A stretch of 16,703 nt of DNA from positions 4,811-21,513 of the forward strand of contig WELB01000093.1 in NCBI GenBank assembly GCA_009602725.1, read 5' to 3'. The first letter of the stretch is position 1; the number at the start of each line of letters is the position of its first letter. The DNA comes from Spirogloea muscicola (Eukaryota > Streptophyta > Zygnematophyceae > Spirogloeales > Spirogloeaceae). A program made the position numbers and the translations under genes. The notes beneath the pieces are model-generated. The model saw only the letters and a list, made by a program, of their open reading frames with translations. It did not search any database and was not told where the DNA came from. Of this stretch, positions 7,560 through 16,703 are shown in pieces.

Positions 7560-10345
7560 ATGGGCGAGGGCGGGGACGTGAGCAAGGAGCAGGTGCTGCG
7601 GCGAGACGTGCCGTGGGAGACGTACATGACGGCGAAGCTGATCAGCGGCACCGACCTCCAGCTTCTGCGCCGCTACGACCACCGCGCCCCGGAGGTCCAG
7701 GCCGCCCTCCTGGCTGAGGTGAGGCCACACTGATAGTGGATCAGTGGGAAACTGTACCCATGACCAAGTACCAACTAGTCGTCTACAGCCACAGGAGTAG
7801 CACCAGCTAAACCAGTATCACAGTAGCTCCCCCACAAGACCAGCTACTGATAGATATCGCAAGATAGCGACTTACCGTGCAGCTTGGTAGCCCCATCTGC
7901 ATTTGGGTACAGAAGGATATGGGGTCCGCTTCGCCTTCACTGCAGCCCGTGGCGCCGAGCCGGCTCCCCGGCCGGCTGCCTCCGACGCCCGTATGAAGTT
8001 GCGGACTTGCGCAGGACGGGCCGGCGTACGTGCGGACGTTCCTGGCGGTGCTGCGCAATGTGACCAAGGAGGAGACGGTGGAGTACGCGCTCGCGCTCGT
8101 GGAGGACGCCCTGGCCGCCAGCCCCAAGCACGCCGCGCTCTTCCACGACCCCGCGCTCGCCGGCGAGGACGTCTACGGGCCCTTCCTCAGGTATGGACTG
8201 CCAGGTCCCGGACTTGGCCTGCGGCTTCGGAAGCCCTGCAATTAGTTGAGCTTCACCGCTGCGGACCCATAGAGTTGGCTGGTCTTGGACTCCACGCCTC
8301 GTCGTGGCGCAGGCTGCTCTCACGCAAGAGCTGGTTCACGCTGGAGAAGAGCGCCAAGATCCTCACCCTCGTGATCAGGTGAGGGCAGACATGGATGCCG
8401 TCGACGCTGCTGCTGCTGCACTGCTGTATTGCTGCTGCTGCCGCAGCACTGCAGCTGTTTCGTGGAGCCTCCTCGGGCTGGCGGCTCTGGACGCCTGCCC
8501 ACCTGCTGAGCAGAAGGGCAGCGCTTGAGGCAAAGGCAGCTCGCTTTGCTGATCACTGCGTCCCCGGCTGCTGTGGTAGCGCCCGCCCATCGAAGCACGC
8601 CGCGCCACTGCCGGCTCCTGCCATGCCTGCTGCGAACGGTGTGGACTCATCCTCAGCGGCCCGGGGCCAGTCGATGGAGGACATTCAGCGCACGCTCGTG
8701 GAGTGGCTCTGTGGGCAGGTGCGCCGCTGCTGATGCTTTCAGACGGCCTCAGAGGTACATCTGTTAGCGGGCAGGTAACACTGCTTGCTTCATTGATATA
8801 AGTGGTGAGTGATGGCAATGGCCTGCCACTATGCGGAGCGCAGCTGAAGCAGCCAGCGCACGCGGCACGAGCTATCCCCACGGCCGTGAGCGCTCTTGCC
8901 ACGCTTTTGCGGGAGGTGCCCGTGCGAGCCATGTTCGTGAGCGCCGACGGTGTCAAGCTCCTGGCGCCGCTCCTCTCGCCGGCTTCCAGCCAGCAGTACA
9001 TGCAGGTGGGCAGCGCTGTCCTCTCTCAGCCCTGTCTGATTTGCTGCCATTGTTGCAATGTCCCACAATGCAGCAGCTTGAGGCCCATCACCTTGGCCTG
9101 TACTCACTGCACGACATGGCCATCTTACGCATGCCTCGTCGCCCACGCCAATGCAGCTGCTGTATGAGACCGCACTCTGTGTCTGGCTCCTCTCCTTCCA
9201 TGACGCGGCTGTCAACGCGATTGCCAACACCCGCATCCTCCCTCGCCTGATCGAGGTCGTCAAGACCTCAACTAAGGAGAAGGTGACTTTATGGCCCCGC
9301 AACCACCTGCACTCCCAGAAGTCAGCATCACCGTTGCCTGCGTGCGTGCTGCATTATGCTGCTGAGCAAGGGTGCACCTTACTGGTTGTGAGCGCTAACT
9401 TGAGCAATTGTACAATAATGTGGGAGGTACTCTTGCTATGCCACAGCATGGTGGGCAGAGCAACTGCAGATTCTTAATGAAGTCATTGTACGGCACGGCA
9501 GGTCGTCAGGGTTGCAGTGTTGACCTTCAAGAACCTGATGCCCAAGGGCAGCTTTGGCAACACCATGGTTGAGCTTGGCCTTCCAAAGCTTGTGGCCAGC
9601 CTCCAGCTCCATGCTTGGGTCGACGAGGTGCAGGGACTGATGTGGTCTCGCTGAGTGGTCTCTTCAATTGCTAACCACCTGTCTTCCTCTACATACTTGA
9701 GGGGCCAGCATGGAAACAGCTTCTTGTGCTTGGTGGGCACCAAACACCCCGACTGTGCTGTGTATACTTCCTGGTGCAGGACTTGAGGGAAGCGCTCAGG
9801 GTCCTTGAGGAGGGCCTCAAGCTGAACATCAAGACACTGAGCTCCTTCGACAAGTACAAGCAGGAAGTGCTGTCGGGCACGCTGGACTGGACACCAATGC
9901 ACAAGGATGCAAGTTTCTGGCGGGAGAACATCATGCGATTTGAGGAGAATGATTTCCAGGCAAACCTTGCCACAGATCCACAAATTCCAATGATATGTTT
10001 GGCATATGGATGTCTTCTGGATGGCTTAATTCAGGAGCGAGCCATTAGCTGCTGGAAGACAGAGCATGCTGCTGATGCCAGTGCTTGTCCCCATGGCAGG
10101 TCCTGCGGGTGCTGGTGACATTGCTCGATTCATCACGGGACTCACGGACACTGGCGGTGGCATGCTATGATGTCGGCCAGTTCATCCAGGTGCACCCTGC
10201 TGGGCGTGGCATTGTGTCGGACCTCAAGGCCAAGGAGCGGGTGCTGAAGCACATGGCACACCCTGACCCCGAAGTGCAGAAGCAAGCACTTATGTGTGTA
10301 CAGAAGCTCCTCCTCAGTTCCAAGTACGTCAATTATTTGCAGTAG
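7560..10345 (+). CDS. VHA-H: V-type proton ATPase subunit H, 9 exons, complete
   Basis: Exons: 7560-7718, 8015-8190, 8313-8378, 8580-8718, 8844-9005, 9157-9282, 9502-9627, 9780-9959, 10100-10345 (TAG). They join to a 459-residue protein; plant subunit H is about 440-480. Subunit H is a helical-repeat (armadillo/HEAT-like) protein of the soluble V1 sector. It couples or silences ATP hydrolysis for proton pumping into vacuoles and other endomembrane compartments. Family signatures: [15 protein letters not shown] (exon 3), [15 protein letters not shown] (exon 5), [14 protein letters not shown] and KTSTKEK (exon 6), [13 protein letters not shown] (exon 7), [12 protein letters not shown] then [16 protein letters not shown] (exon 8), [11 protein letters not shown] and [10 protein letters not shown] near the end. 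The start has a strong context (GCCGCCGCCATGG). Intron 8 (9960-10099) begins with GC rather than GT. The gene is head-to-head with the CTL gene and tail-to-tail with the J-domain gene. Confidence 0.97.
8403..8455. repeat. Imperfect CTG/GCA triplet repeat in V-ATPase H intron 3
   Basis: CTG units interrupted by CA, TAT and CCG lie in the intron between exons 3 and 4. It is not coding in the spliced frame. Confidence 0.75.
9960..10099 (+). other. GC-AG intron (V-ATPase H intron 8)
   Basis: The exon must end after ...FEENDFQ (CAG at 9957-9959), because the next exon begins VLRVLVTLL as in all family members. The intron therefore starts GCAAAC and ends GGCAG. The other seven introns of this gene start with GT. 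Confidence 0.9.
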
Positions 10346-10780
10346 AAGTCTGGCGCAATTGGCCCACATCCTTACCGTCCACCTTGCACGTGCTGCTCAG
10401 CGGCCCTGCACTCAGCCGAAAGAAGACAGCAATCCTCCATTCCTATCGCTCCTTGCCTTCATGGTGCGAGCTTCTCATGTAGTACAACAAGAGCCACTTG
10501 CAGCGGCTGTCGCACTGGAGCCCCTGAAGCAGTTTGCTCTGTTGCCACATTGGAAGCCTGGAAACGCCGCAGTAATGATGTTGCAGGGTGAAGGCATTGT
10601 CCTCGCTTACAGCCAGTTGCCTTTTTACAAGGAGCAAAGTTGCCCCCCATGAAAGAAGAAGTGGCTGCCTAATTGTCTATCTCTGTTGTTTCTTGGGGCG
10701 ATGAAGAATTGTGCACATATCGTCAATAGCATTCCTTCAAGTAAAAGCCAATCAGTATTGGCTCATTCTGAATGCAATAT

Positions 10781-10785
10781 TGTAA
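10781..10785 (+). terminator. Candidate poly(A) signal TGTAA for V-ATPase H
   Basis: UGUAA is the usual poly(A) signal in green algae such as Chlamydomonas and Volvox (established). This is the first one I see after the stop codon and would give a 3' UTR of about 450 nt. Confidence 0.45.
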
Positions 10786-10942
10786 CAGATGCTTTTGATG
10801 CTGCGGTGCAGCATCAGTATTGGAAGCTGCATGCGCAGGTTATCTGTTCATCAAATTCTCAGCATGCACAATACCAGACTTGTGCTATTCACTTGCCTAA
10901 GTAGCTGCTCACAGTGTCAATTGCACACACCCTCAAGACTTG

Positions 10943-10947
10943 TTACA
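10943..10947 (-). terminator. Candidate poly(A) signal TGTAA for the J-domain/ferredoxin gene
   Basis: TTACA on the plus strand reads TGTAA on the minus strand, about 160 nt past the stop at 11108-11110. Confidence 0.45.
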
Positions 10948-11107
10948 ACTATATACTTGCTGCAGCCAATGTAGCTGCACTACTACAGTGCCGTGGCATG
11001 TGAGCCACTGCAGCAGAGATGATCTACAACTATACACGCAGTTTATGCAGAGTTTGTACAATGTGTGATGCTGTACCTCACACCTAAGGAGCAGTGAATG
11101 AACTACA

Positions 11108-13758
11108 TCAATCGCTCTTTCCAATGTTACCTTTTGATGTCTCACTTGCCACGGTGCCTGACAAAAGGGCAATGCTATGAGTAACCATTGCAGAGAGGGT
11201 GTACCAGACCACTGCTGCCTGTAATGAGCGTGCATAGATGCCGCTTGTCATCTCAGCAGGGAGGAGTATGCTCTCCACTGCAGGTGCAGATTGTGCAGCC
11301 TCGGTATTACTTGTCAGGGCCACCGCTATGGCAGCCGCAGCTGCCACAAGCAGCGGCGCCATAGAGAGTAATCCCTCCAATTTGGCGCCTGACTTCGCGT
11401 CTGATGCAACAGCTGCTGGCGATGATCTGGCGCTGCTGTCTTGGGTGGTTGACCAGGCCGGTCTAGAAGCTCTTGCATGAGAAGCAGCCTCGGCCATGTC
11501 GGCAAATGGTACGTAGCAACTGTTAGCCTTGAGGGGCTTCCAGTAATCAACTGTAGCCTGCATTGGTCTTCTCCTGTTCATAGTACACATTCAGGTTGCA
11601 TCAAAGTTGCAGTTAAAGAAGCAAGCAAATGAGGACGGCCATAAAAAACAGTCAACATCTCAGATTTAACAGCTCACTGATGTGTGCAATATCAAGAGGG
11701 AGACACTTTCTGACCAAGCTATGAGAGAGAGCAGCAGCAGCAGTAAGACATTCTCACCTGCCACCCTCCGCCTCCTGTTTGCGCAACTTCTCTGCAGCCT
11801 CTTGCAATCGGCGGAGGTCGTCAGGCAGGACAGAACCGTCTGCCAGTCTCGCTGAGGCTTGCGCTGCTGCAGCAGCGGCACCTGCCAACCTCTCCTCTTC
11901 TGTGAGCCACGACAAGGGGATGAGGGGTCCCTGGACCCCGTCCACATTGTCAGCAGACCAATTTGAACTCCCGCCTTGAGCACCATGATGCTGCCACCAG
12001 CGCCCAGCACGAGTCTGAATGGCGCTGGCTGCTGCAACGCGAGCTTTTCTCTGTGCTGGAGTCTCCTGCATTGCAACAGGGTGGGAGGAGGTCAGGCATT
12101 GAAGGGTGACAAGAGACTAGGAGGACATAATTAAAGAAGTCACAACACTCTGCCCTTTCTGTCCAGACAGGAGAGAATCCATGATGTAAAACTACTAAAG
12201 GGCAAGAGGCAGAAGAGGAGGGAATCTGTACGCTGGAACAACTAAACAACTACCTGATGCCGAGATCTGTCCTGCTCTTGTTTCTCCCGCTTCTTCAGGA
12301 AACTGTCAGCATTAGAGAATACATCCTCTGGCATCCTCCTGCCTCCACCGCCACTGTGGTTGATCAAGCCTACTTCCATCCTCGGCAGCTTGGAGGTAAG
12401 GTACTCCAGGACAGGGAGCTGCTCCCTTGGCACCCAGCTGTTCCAGGTCAACACAGGACACGGAAACCAATGGCACATTCATACCCATACGAAAGCACTT
12501 CATACCTCTGTGAGAAATTGCATACGACTGAGGCCACAGTGAGCCACCAGTTCCGAGCACGTAGAACCTCTGAAGGCTTCATCTAGAACACCTAGAAGGC
12601 CACCTACAGAAATGAACCTGTGTCCTACGCCCTTAGCTGCAGTGAGACGGTCACAACAGATGTGAACAGAACTGAAGATATAAGGGAGGGAGACAGTGCA
12701 GCCTACTGGATGCAGTCGACTGGGCAAGCTGCCACGGCAGCATTGATGGTGGCCTCATCGTCGCCCCATTGCGAGACAGCTCGTGCACGGCCGCCCTGGT
12801 TCTCGATCTTGAAGGTGCGATCAGCCAGGAGAGCGCACTGGAGGCAGCCTATGCAGCTGAACTCGTCCACAAAAGCGGCCTGCTTCTCCTCAGGGTGTCC
12901 CAGCCAGGTGGAATAAAGCGGCTTCCCCGTGTAGTCGTCATGCTCGAGCCAGGTCAATCGCACCTGCAGGCAGCCAGTCCTTGTTGAGTGCACTTTTGCA
13001 TTGAGTGGAGGACGAGGTGCCGGACTTGACTTCGACCATATCGGAGCCTCCACTATCCTCCAATTCGCAGCATTGTGGTGCAAACAAGCAAAATACTATT
13101 CTAATTGCTGCATTTGTACAGGTGCTGTACAAATACAGGATACTTTGACAGTACACGTCTCCTGGAGGACAGCTCGACCTGGCAGAAACAGGCAAGCGGC
13201 AGCATGTGATGGCAGGCCGATATTGAAGCTCGCACTTACGGCTTCTCTGCCTCTGATTAGGCTAATGCTGGCATTAGCACTTGGTGCGGAAGCACAGACC
13301 GTCCATGTTGAGTTCACCTGATCGTATACCGAGCGTGATTCAGCGTCGCTGAGCACGCCGTAGGCCTCGTTGAGCAGTGTGGCCATGTCGTGGCCGAGGC
13401 CGCCGGTGGCAACATCGGGGTGGCAGCGCTTCTGGAGCCAACGATATGCGCGCTTGATCTCCGCCGGCGTCGCGGCCGCGTCCAGGCCGAGGATCTCATA
13501 GTAGTCCAGCCCGTGGCTGGGCGGTGCCACGGAGGCCGGCGATCGCGCGGCCCGCGCCGCGCCAGCGCAGGGGCTGCGGCGGGCCGTTCTGCCCGGGACG
13601 AGCTGGACGAGCGACCGCTTGCTGGGGCCGAGCCGGCCTGCCTCGCTCTGAGAACCTCTGCCGGAGCCTGCCGCTCTACCGGGACCTGCCACCACGGCGC
13701 TCGCCGCAGTGGCGGCGGCAGCGGCGGCGGCGGCGGCTGCGGCGGCGGCACAGGCCAT
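11108..13758 (-). CDS. Plastid J-domain/[4Fe-4S] ferredoxin fusion protein (CDJ3-5 type), 5 exons
   Basis: Exons on the minus strand: 13758-13318, 12963-12707, 12437-12254, 12065-11758, 11573-11108 (TGA), joining to 551 residues. Residues 1-81 are Ala/Arg/Ser-rich with a 13-Ala run, like a chloroplast transit peptide. Residues 82-147 are a J-domain (DYYEILG, then HPD at 113-115) that should stimulate an Hsp70. The ferredoxin part has CIGCLQC (Cys 184, 187, 190) and CPVDC (Cys 227), the ligands of one 4Fe-4S cluster. HWVPREQLP follows, as in the family. Two hydrophobic stretches (about 468-485 and 517-537) suggest a membrane anchor. Such proteins are known in Chlamydomonas (CDJ3-5) and land plants; their exact role is unsettled. 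The start at 13758 has a strong context (GCCGCCATGG); an in-frame Met at 13893 is less likely. The exon 5 acceptor could also lie 3 nt downstream. Family and exons 1-3 are sure; exons 4-5 rest on frame and splice sites. Confidence 0.92.
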
Positions 13759-14236
13759 GGCGGCGAACGCGGTGGCAACTGCGCTATGCAATAGTTGAGC
13801 TTGAAAAAGTGCGAGAAAATATCTCCGCGCTCCGGGCTGCACCCCTAGTTTGGCAGCGCCCCCACATTTGGCTGCGCTGGCCTCTCCAGGCAAGGCGCTC
13901 GAGCGCGGGCGGACCCACGGCGCGGCAACTTTGGCGCCAGAGGCGCCAACTTAGCGGCGGTGTGAGACTGGCGGCCCCGCAGCTCGTACCGCCGCTGCGC
14001 AAAGTCCTCGCCAAGTGGCCAGCTCAGATGGCGCCGCGTCAGCTTCGCGCCCGAAGTGACAGCGTCAGCGTCAGACGCGGGGCTTCCATGCGTGGGGCAC
14101 GCCTTTCCCACGCGTCCCATGAGGGACCGTGGCCTGTAATGGAGACCGCAACGTGGAGAAGACGCCGCTACACTGTTATCAACGTCCTTTCCAGCCAGCC
14201 CCTCCCAGCGACCAGACAATCTGGCTGCGCTTTCTT
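13759..14236 (-). promoter_or_regulatory. Upstream region of the J-domain/ferredoxin gene
   Basis: This is GC-rich near the gene. It contains AAAATATCT (13816-13824), identical to the plant evening element. It has two near-identical 11-mers, TTTGGCAGCGC (13849-13859) and TTTGGCTGCGC (13867-13877). It also has a perfect 8-bp palindrome, TTGGCGCC-AGA-GGCGCCAA (13931-13949), preceded by a T so that the left arm fits the E2F consensus TTTSSCGC. Function of all three is inference from motif match. Confidence 0.45.
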
Positions 14237-14310
14237 TTTCAATCAACCTTGTCCACTCCTTTGGGCTGGCCTCTCACAGCCACCGCTGTCGATTTGGAAG
14301 CGCTGTTGTC
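14236..14310 (+). repeat. Dispersed hairpin repeat, copy 7
   Basis: This is the closest relative of copy 1 (61-base block 14247-14307). With the copy at 14382-14415 it forms an inverted pair. Confidence 0.75.
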
Positions 14311-14339
14311 TATCAAACATCCAATCTTTCTTTCAAGCG

Positions 14340-14420
14340 GCCCATCGGCCATCAGAGAAAGCGCGGCCAGATTGACTGGTAGCTGGGAAAGGCCAGCCCA
14401 TAGGATAGACAAGGTCGGCC
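14340..14420 (-). repeat. Dispersed hairpin repeat, copy 8; inverted arm facing copy 7
   Basis: The stretch GCTGGGAAAGGCCAGCCC...GACAAGGT (14382-14415) is the reverse complement of 14246-14280 with a few changes. About 100 bp separate the two arms, so the pair could fold back like a small inverted-repeat element. Confidence 0.7.
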
Positions 14421-14474
14421 ATCGTGTTCAGGGCCACAACGGCCACTTGCGAAGGCCTGCATAAGCAACGAGGA

Positions 14475-14662
14475 CAACAAAGGCCAGCCCAGAAGAGCTT
14501 GAAGGGCTGTATGAGGGATGCGATTGTGGTTGTGATAAAGGCTGCCTATATACATGCATCTGCACCGTATCGGCGACAGGCGAGCTTCACGCAAGACAAA
14601 TCTTTCAAAAGGGGGCGTGGCTGTTGAAAGGCCAGCCTCAAAGTTACAGACAAGGTCCGAGT
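14475..14662 (-). repeat. Dispersed hairpin repeat, copies 9 and 10 (partial)
   Basis: A core, AAAGGCCAGCCC, lies at 14479-14490. A longer copy at 14606-14660 reads AAAGGGGGCGTGGCTGTTGA, then AGGCCAGCC, then ACAAGGTCC, so both ends of the unit are present in shortened form. Confidence 0.6.
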
Positions 14663-14757
14663 TAGCCGGAAAGTGCACACATGCACAGCTACTTCAGTGG
14701 CTACTAAGTAAGGTGCTCAATGTACCCTAGCAGCCGAAAGACAGAGTAGCTTGCGGC

Positions 14758-14835
14758 CAAAGAAGAAACAGCTCTTCCGCCTAGGAATTAGCCGTGAGAG
14801 GCCAGCCCAAAAAGTGAACAAGGTCTGAAGAAGCC
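14758..14835 (-). repeat. Dispersed hairpin repeat, copy 11
   Basis: AAGAAACAGCTCTTCC (14763 onward), then GCCGTGAGAGGCCAGCCC and GAACAAGGTCTGAAG, matches the reverse complement of copy 1 through its length. Confidence 0.7.
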
Positions 14836-14839
14836 CGGA

Positions 14840-16185
14840 AAGTGTCACTACAGCGGAGCCCAGAAGCAGCAGCCGAAAATCAGTGGCCCGCTAGCTACCT
14901 GCTTGCATTGCCAGCGTGCACATTGTGCCTTGTCCTACATGGCGAAATCATCATTGTGACAGGAGCTGCTCCAACAAGGCAGAAGAAGCGCTTGCATGCT
15001 TGCTGAGTGAGGACTTGTGAATCCAGCTAAGAAGGTGCAATTGCCAAGGTCGTCATCGTCCTGACCTGTCGACAATATGGATTTGCATTTTAATGGAGGG
15101 TGCTGCTAGAACATGGTGAAGTAGCAATGAGGTTAATATGGAGTGCTCTTCTTTAGAGGTTTTTGAATGTGAGAAACTCAATATTGTAATGATGACAACC
15201 AATTATTACAAGGACAAAGGGTCGTCGGATGCCCCCATGCTGTCAAGGCGCGTGCATCGATAAGACAAGCTCGATACACAAGAAGGACATGGTACGACCA
15301 CAGAGGTGTGCGGCACCATACAACAATTTCTCTTGCAAGAGAACCTCCCCTTTCTACAACGAGGCGGTGGCAGTGAAAGACCAGCCCGAGACCAATACGC
15401 AATTGGGGCCATACTACCAGGGACCGAAAGCCTTAGGCCATGTGCTTGCTTGCTCGTCGACAGGCCATTCACCTCAATGTGCGAAGGCACAGTTCACCGC
15501 GCTGGGCCAACTCCTAGTTGCCTCCTATGAGCGCCTATTATATCCCACCAACGGAAGCCTCCACGGGGAGCTTTCCCTTACCGTCTTTTGCCCAAGCTCC
15601 CACGCTAGCTTCTCTACCACGCCAGCCATCTCGTGTGACGACTCTGGGTGTGCTTAAGTACCGTCTCAGGAAGCAGACTACTTCCTCGTTTGCCACTTCT
15701 GCGAGCTAGCTAGTTCACTCCAGCATCCGTCTGCCCACCTTTCCGATTGCATTGTTTCTGATTCCTTGCAAGGATGTCAGTGGCTCTGCCCTTCAAGCTC
15801 AGGCTGCATGGATGTACTGATGCAGGCACTTGTCAGTATCACAAGTGTAACACAGCTCAAATGAACTTGACTTGGTAGTAAGTAAAGTAGCTGGTAAAGT
15901 AGCAAGTAAAGTAAGCTTCTAAGACGAGCAGCAGTACCTTCGATCAACAACCACCAAAATACTCTGAGGGAGGAACTTGACTCACTATCGTCCAGTCACG
16001 ATGAGCAACATAAAGTCAGAATGGTATGAATTACACAGTCCATGTAAGTCTTGGAAGCAAGGGCAATGAGCCAGGAAAAGCATCGTGTGTGACACTGTCT
16101 CTGTAACACGAGATGCTCCCTGGACAAAGCGCAGCCGGTGCATCAAGGAGGATCAAATAGCTGACTGCACAATAAGTTAGGTACA
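14840..16185. other. Intergenic region, no gene recognised
   Basis: Several open frames of 60-142 codons occur on both strands between 15178 and 15710, but none has a recognisable domain. A weak hairpin-repeat core (CAGTGAAAGACCAGCCC) lies at 15371-15387. No tRNA or rRNA pattern is seen. Confidence 0.5.
15880..15916. repeat. Short tandem repeat, three 12-13-bp units
   Basis: The units are AAGTAAAGTAGC, TGGTAAAGTAGC and AAGTAAAGTAAGC, back to back. Confidence 0.8.
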
Positions 16186-16370
16186 TATTACAGGTGTTTC
16201 TTTTGAGTTACAGGGCAAAGCGCCTAGAAGACCAACTCTCTTTTCCTTTCTTTCATTCTGCCCATCTAGCAGGCCTAAATGTCATGCTCTCTGCGGACGT
16301 TGCAGTCAAGAGAAGCCACCGCTGTGTATCTTGCGGGCAGGCCTCTCTCCGGCACGTTGCCCTCGGGGGG

Positions 16371-16433
16371 AGCGTGGTGGAGGGGCAGGGGGAATGGGGT
16401 GAAGCGTGGTGCAGGGGCAGGGGAATGGGGTGA
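16371..16433. repeat. Tandem duplication of a 31-32-bp G-rich unit
   Basis: Two adjacent copies, 16371-16402 and 16403-16433, both start AGCGTGGTG and end GAATGGGGTGA. They differ by one substitution and one missing G. Confidence 0.9.
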
Positions 16434-16491
16434 ACGTACGCATATTTACAGGCCTCCTCGGCCCTTGTCCACTCTTCATCAGAACTCAAGC

Positions 16492-16625
16492 TTCCGAAGG
16501 GGGCGAGGGCTGTGAAAAGAAGAAGAAGAAAGTGCTCGCCCATTGAGAATAGGGGCTGGAACAACCAGCCCGAAAAAGAATGAACAGAGTACGAGAAGGG
16601 GGCCAGGGGAAGCGCTAAGTAACAG
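16492..16625 (-). repeat. Dispersed hairpin repeat, copy 12; inverted partner of 1528-1621
   Basis: It starts with GAAGGGGGCGAGGGCTGTGA, has a GA-rich stretch, and then the 94-bp block 16526-16619. The stem is GGGCTGG (16553-16559) / CCAGCCC (16565-16571) with the loop AACAA, which differs from the loop at 1583-1587. Confidence 0.85.
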
Positions 16626-16703
16626 AAACAAAGCTGCTACGAGACACTCAGTAACCCCTGCTAAGCAGCCGCAGATCAGAGATGCTGGGCTCCTGGAAGT
16701 GGG

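Larger units (their letters stand above)
10346..11107. other. Convergent 3' intergenic region with both 3' UTRs
   Basis: The 762 bp between the V-ATPase stop and the J-domain gene stop are AT-richer than the genes. No further gene is seen. A small direct repeat, ATCAGTATTGG, lies at 10751 and 10813. Confidence 0.6.

Noticed and set aside
13759-13893. Upstream in-frame ATG (13893) as start of the J-domain protein
   Set aside because: The ATG at 13758 has a strong start context and begins a transit-peptide-like stretch; the upstream extension is not typical, though it cannot be excluded.
13524-14375. 283-codon plus-strand open frame
   Set aside because: It lies antisense to J-domain exon 1 and its GC-rich promoter, is Arg/Ala-rich and shows no domain; long frames arise easily opposite GC-rich coding sequence.
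15229-15657. 142-codon plus-strand open frame
   Set aside because: No motif or family recognised, no supporting splice or start context, and overlapping frames of similar length exist on the other strand.
1-16703. tRNA, rRNA, box C/D snoRNA or CRISPR
   Set aside because: I scanned for T-loop-like GGTTCRA motifs, C/D box pairs and regular spaced repeats; single TGATGA hits (for example 15188) had no matching D box, and no regular array was seen.

Overview
The window looks like nuclear DNA of a green alga, probably a trebouxiophyte-type chlorophyte (the class is inference). Three intron-rich genes have GT-AG introns of 90-354 bp, GC-rich promoters with CGG repeats and strong GCC-GCC-ATGG-type starts. 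One encodes a J-domain plus ferredoxin protein, a fusion known from plastids of the green lineage. A UGUAA poly(A) signal, as used by green algae, lies downstream of two of the three genes.

Layout. The compact core is 4.0-13.8 kb. A choline-transporter-like (SLC44/CTL/PNS1) membrane protein gene lies on the minus strand (6698 to 3994, 8 exons). A vacuolar H+-ATPase subunit H gene lies on the plus strand (7560 to 10345, 9 exons). These two are divergent and share an 861-bp GC-rich intergenic region. The V-ATPase gene converges on a J-domain/[4Fe-4S] ferredoxin plastid protein gene on the minus strand (13758 to 11108, 5 exons). I rebuilt all exon junctions by reading frame, splice sites and family conservation; frame is kept at every junction.

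Flanks. Positions 1-3.9 kb and 13.8-16.7 kb have no recognisable intact gene. The left flank starts with a purine-rich tract. Next comes a second copy of the 5' end of the CTL gene (exons 1 and 2 with intron 1). It then holds a decayed retrotransposon-like fragment (about 1.8-2.2 kb). Both flanks carry a dispersed short repeat family, in both orientations, that can fold into a GGGCTG...CAGCCC hairpin; at least ten copies are visible and none lies inside the genes.

Most notable points: a TAA in frame in the middle of the otherwise intact CTL gene, where relatives have an aromatic residue; the CTL 5' duplication, whose intron is better conserved than its exons; the hairpin repeat family, with a paired G-C to A-T change in one stem; a GC-AG intron in the V-ATPase gene; and an E2F-like palindrome and an evening-element-like 9-mer upstream of the J-domain gene. 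I see no prokaryotic features, CRISPR array, rRNA or tRNA gene. Functionally the three genes look like unrelated housekeeping neighbours (lipid-precursor or choline-type transport, organelle acidification, plastid chaperone/redox), not a pathway cluster.
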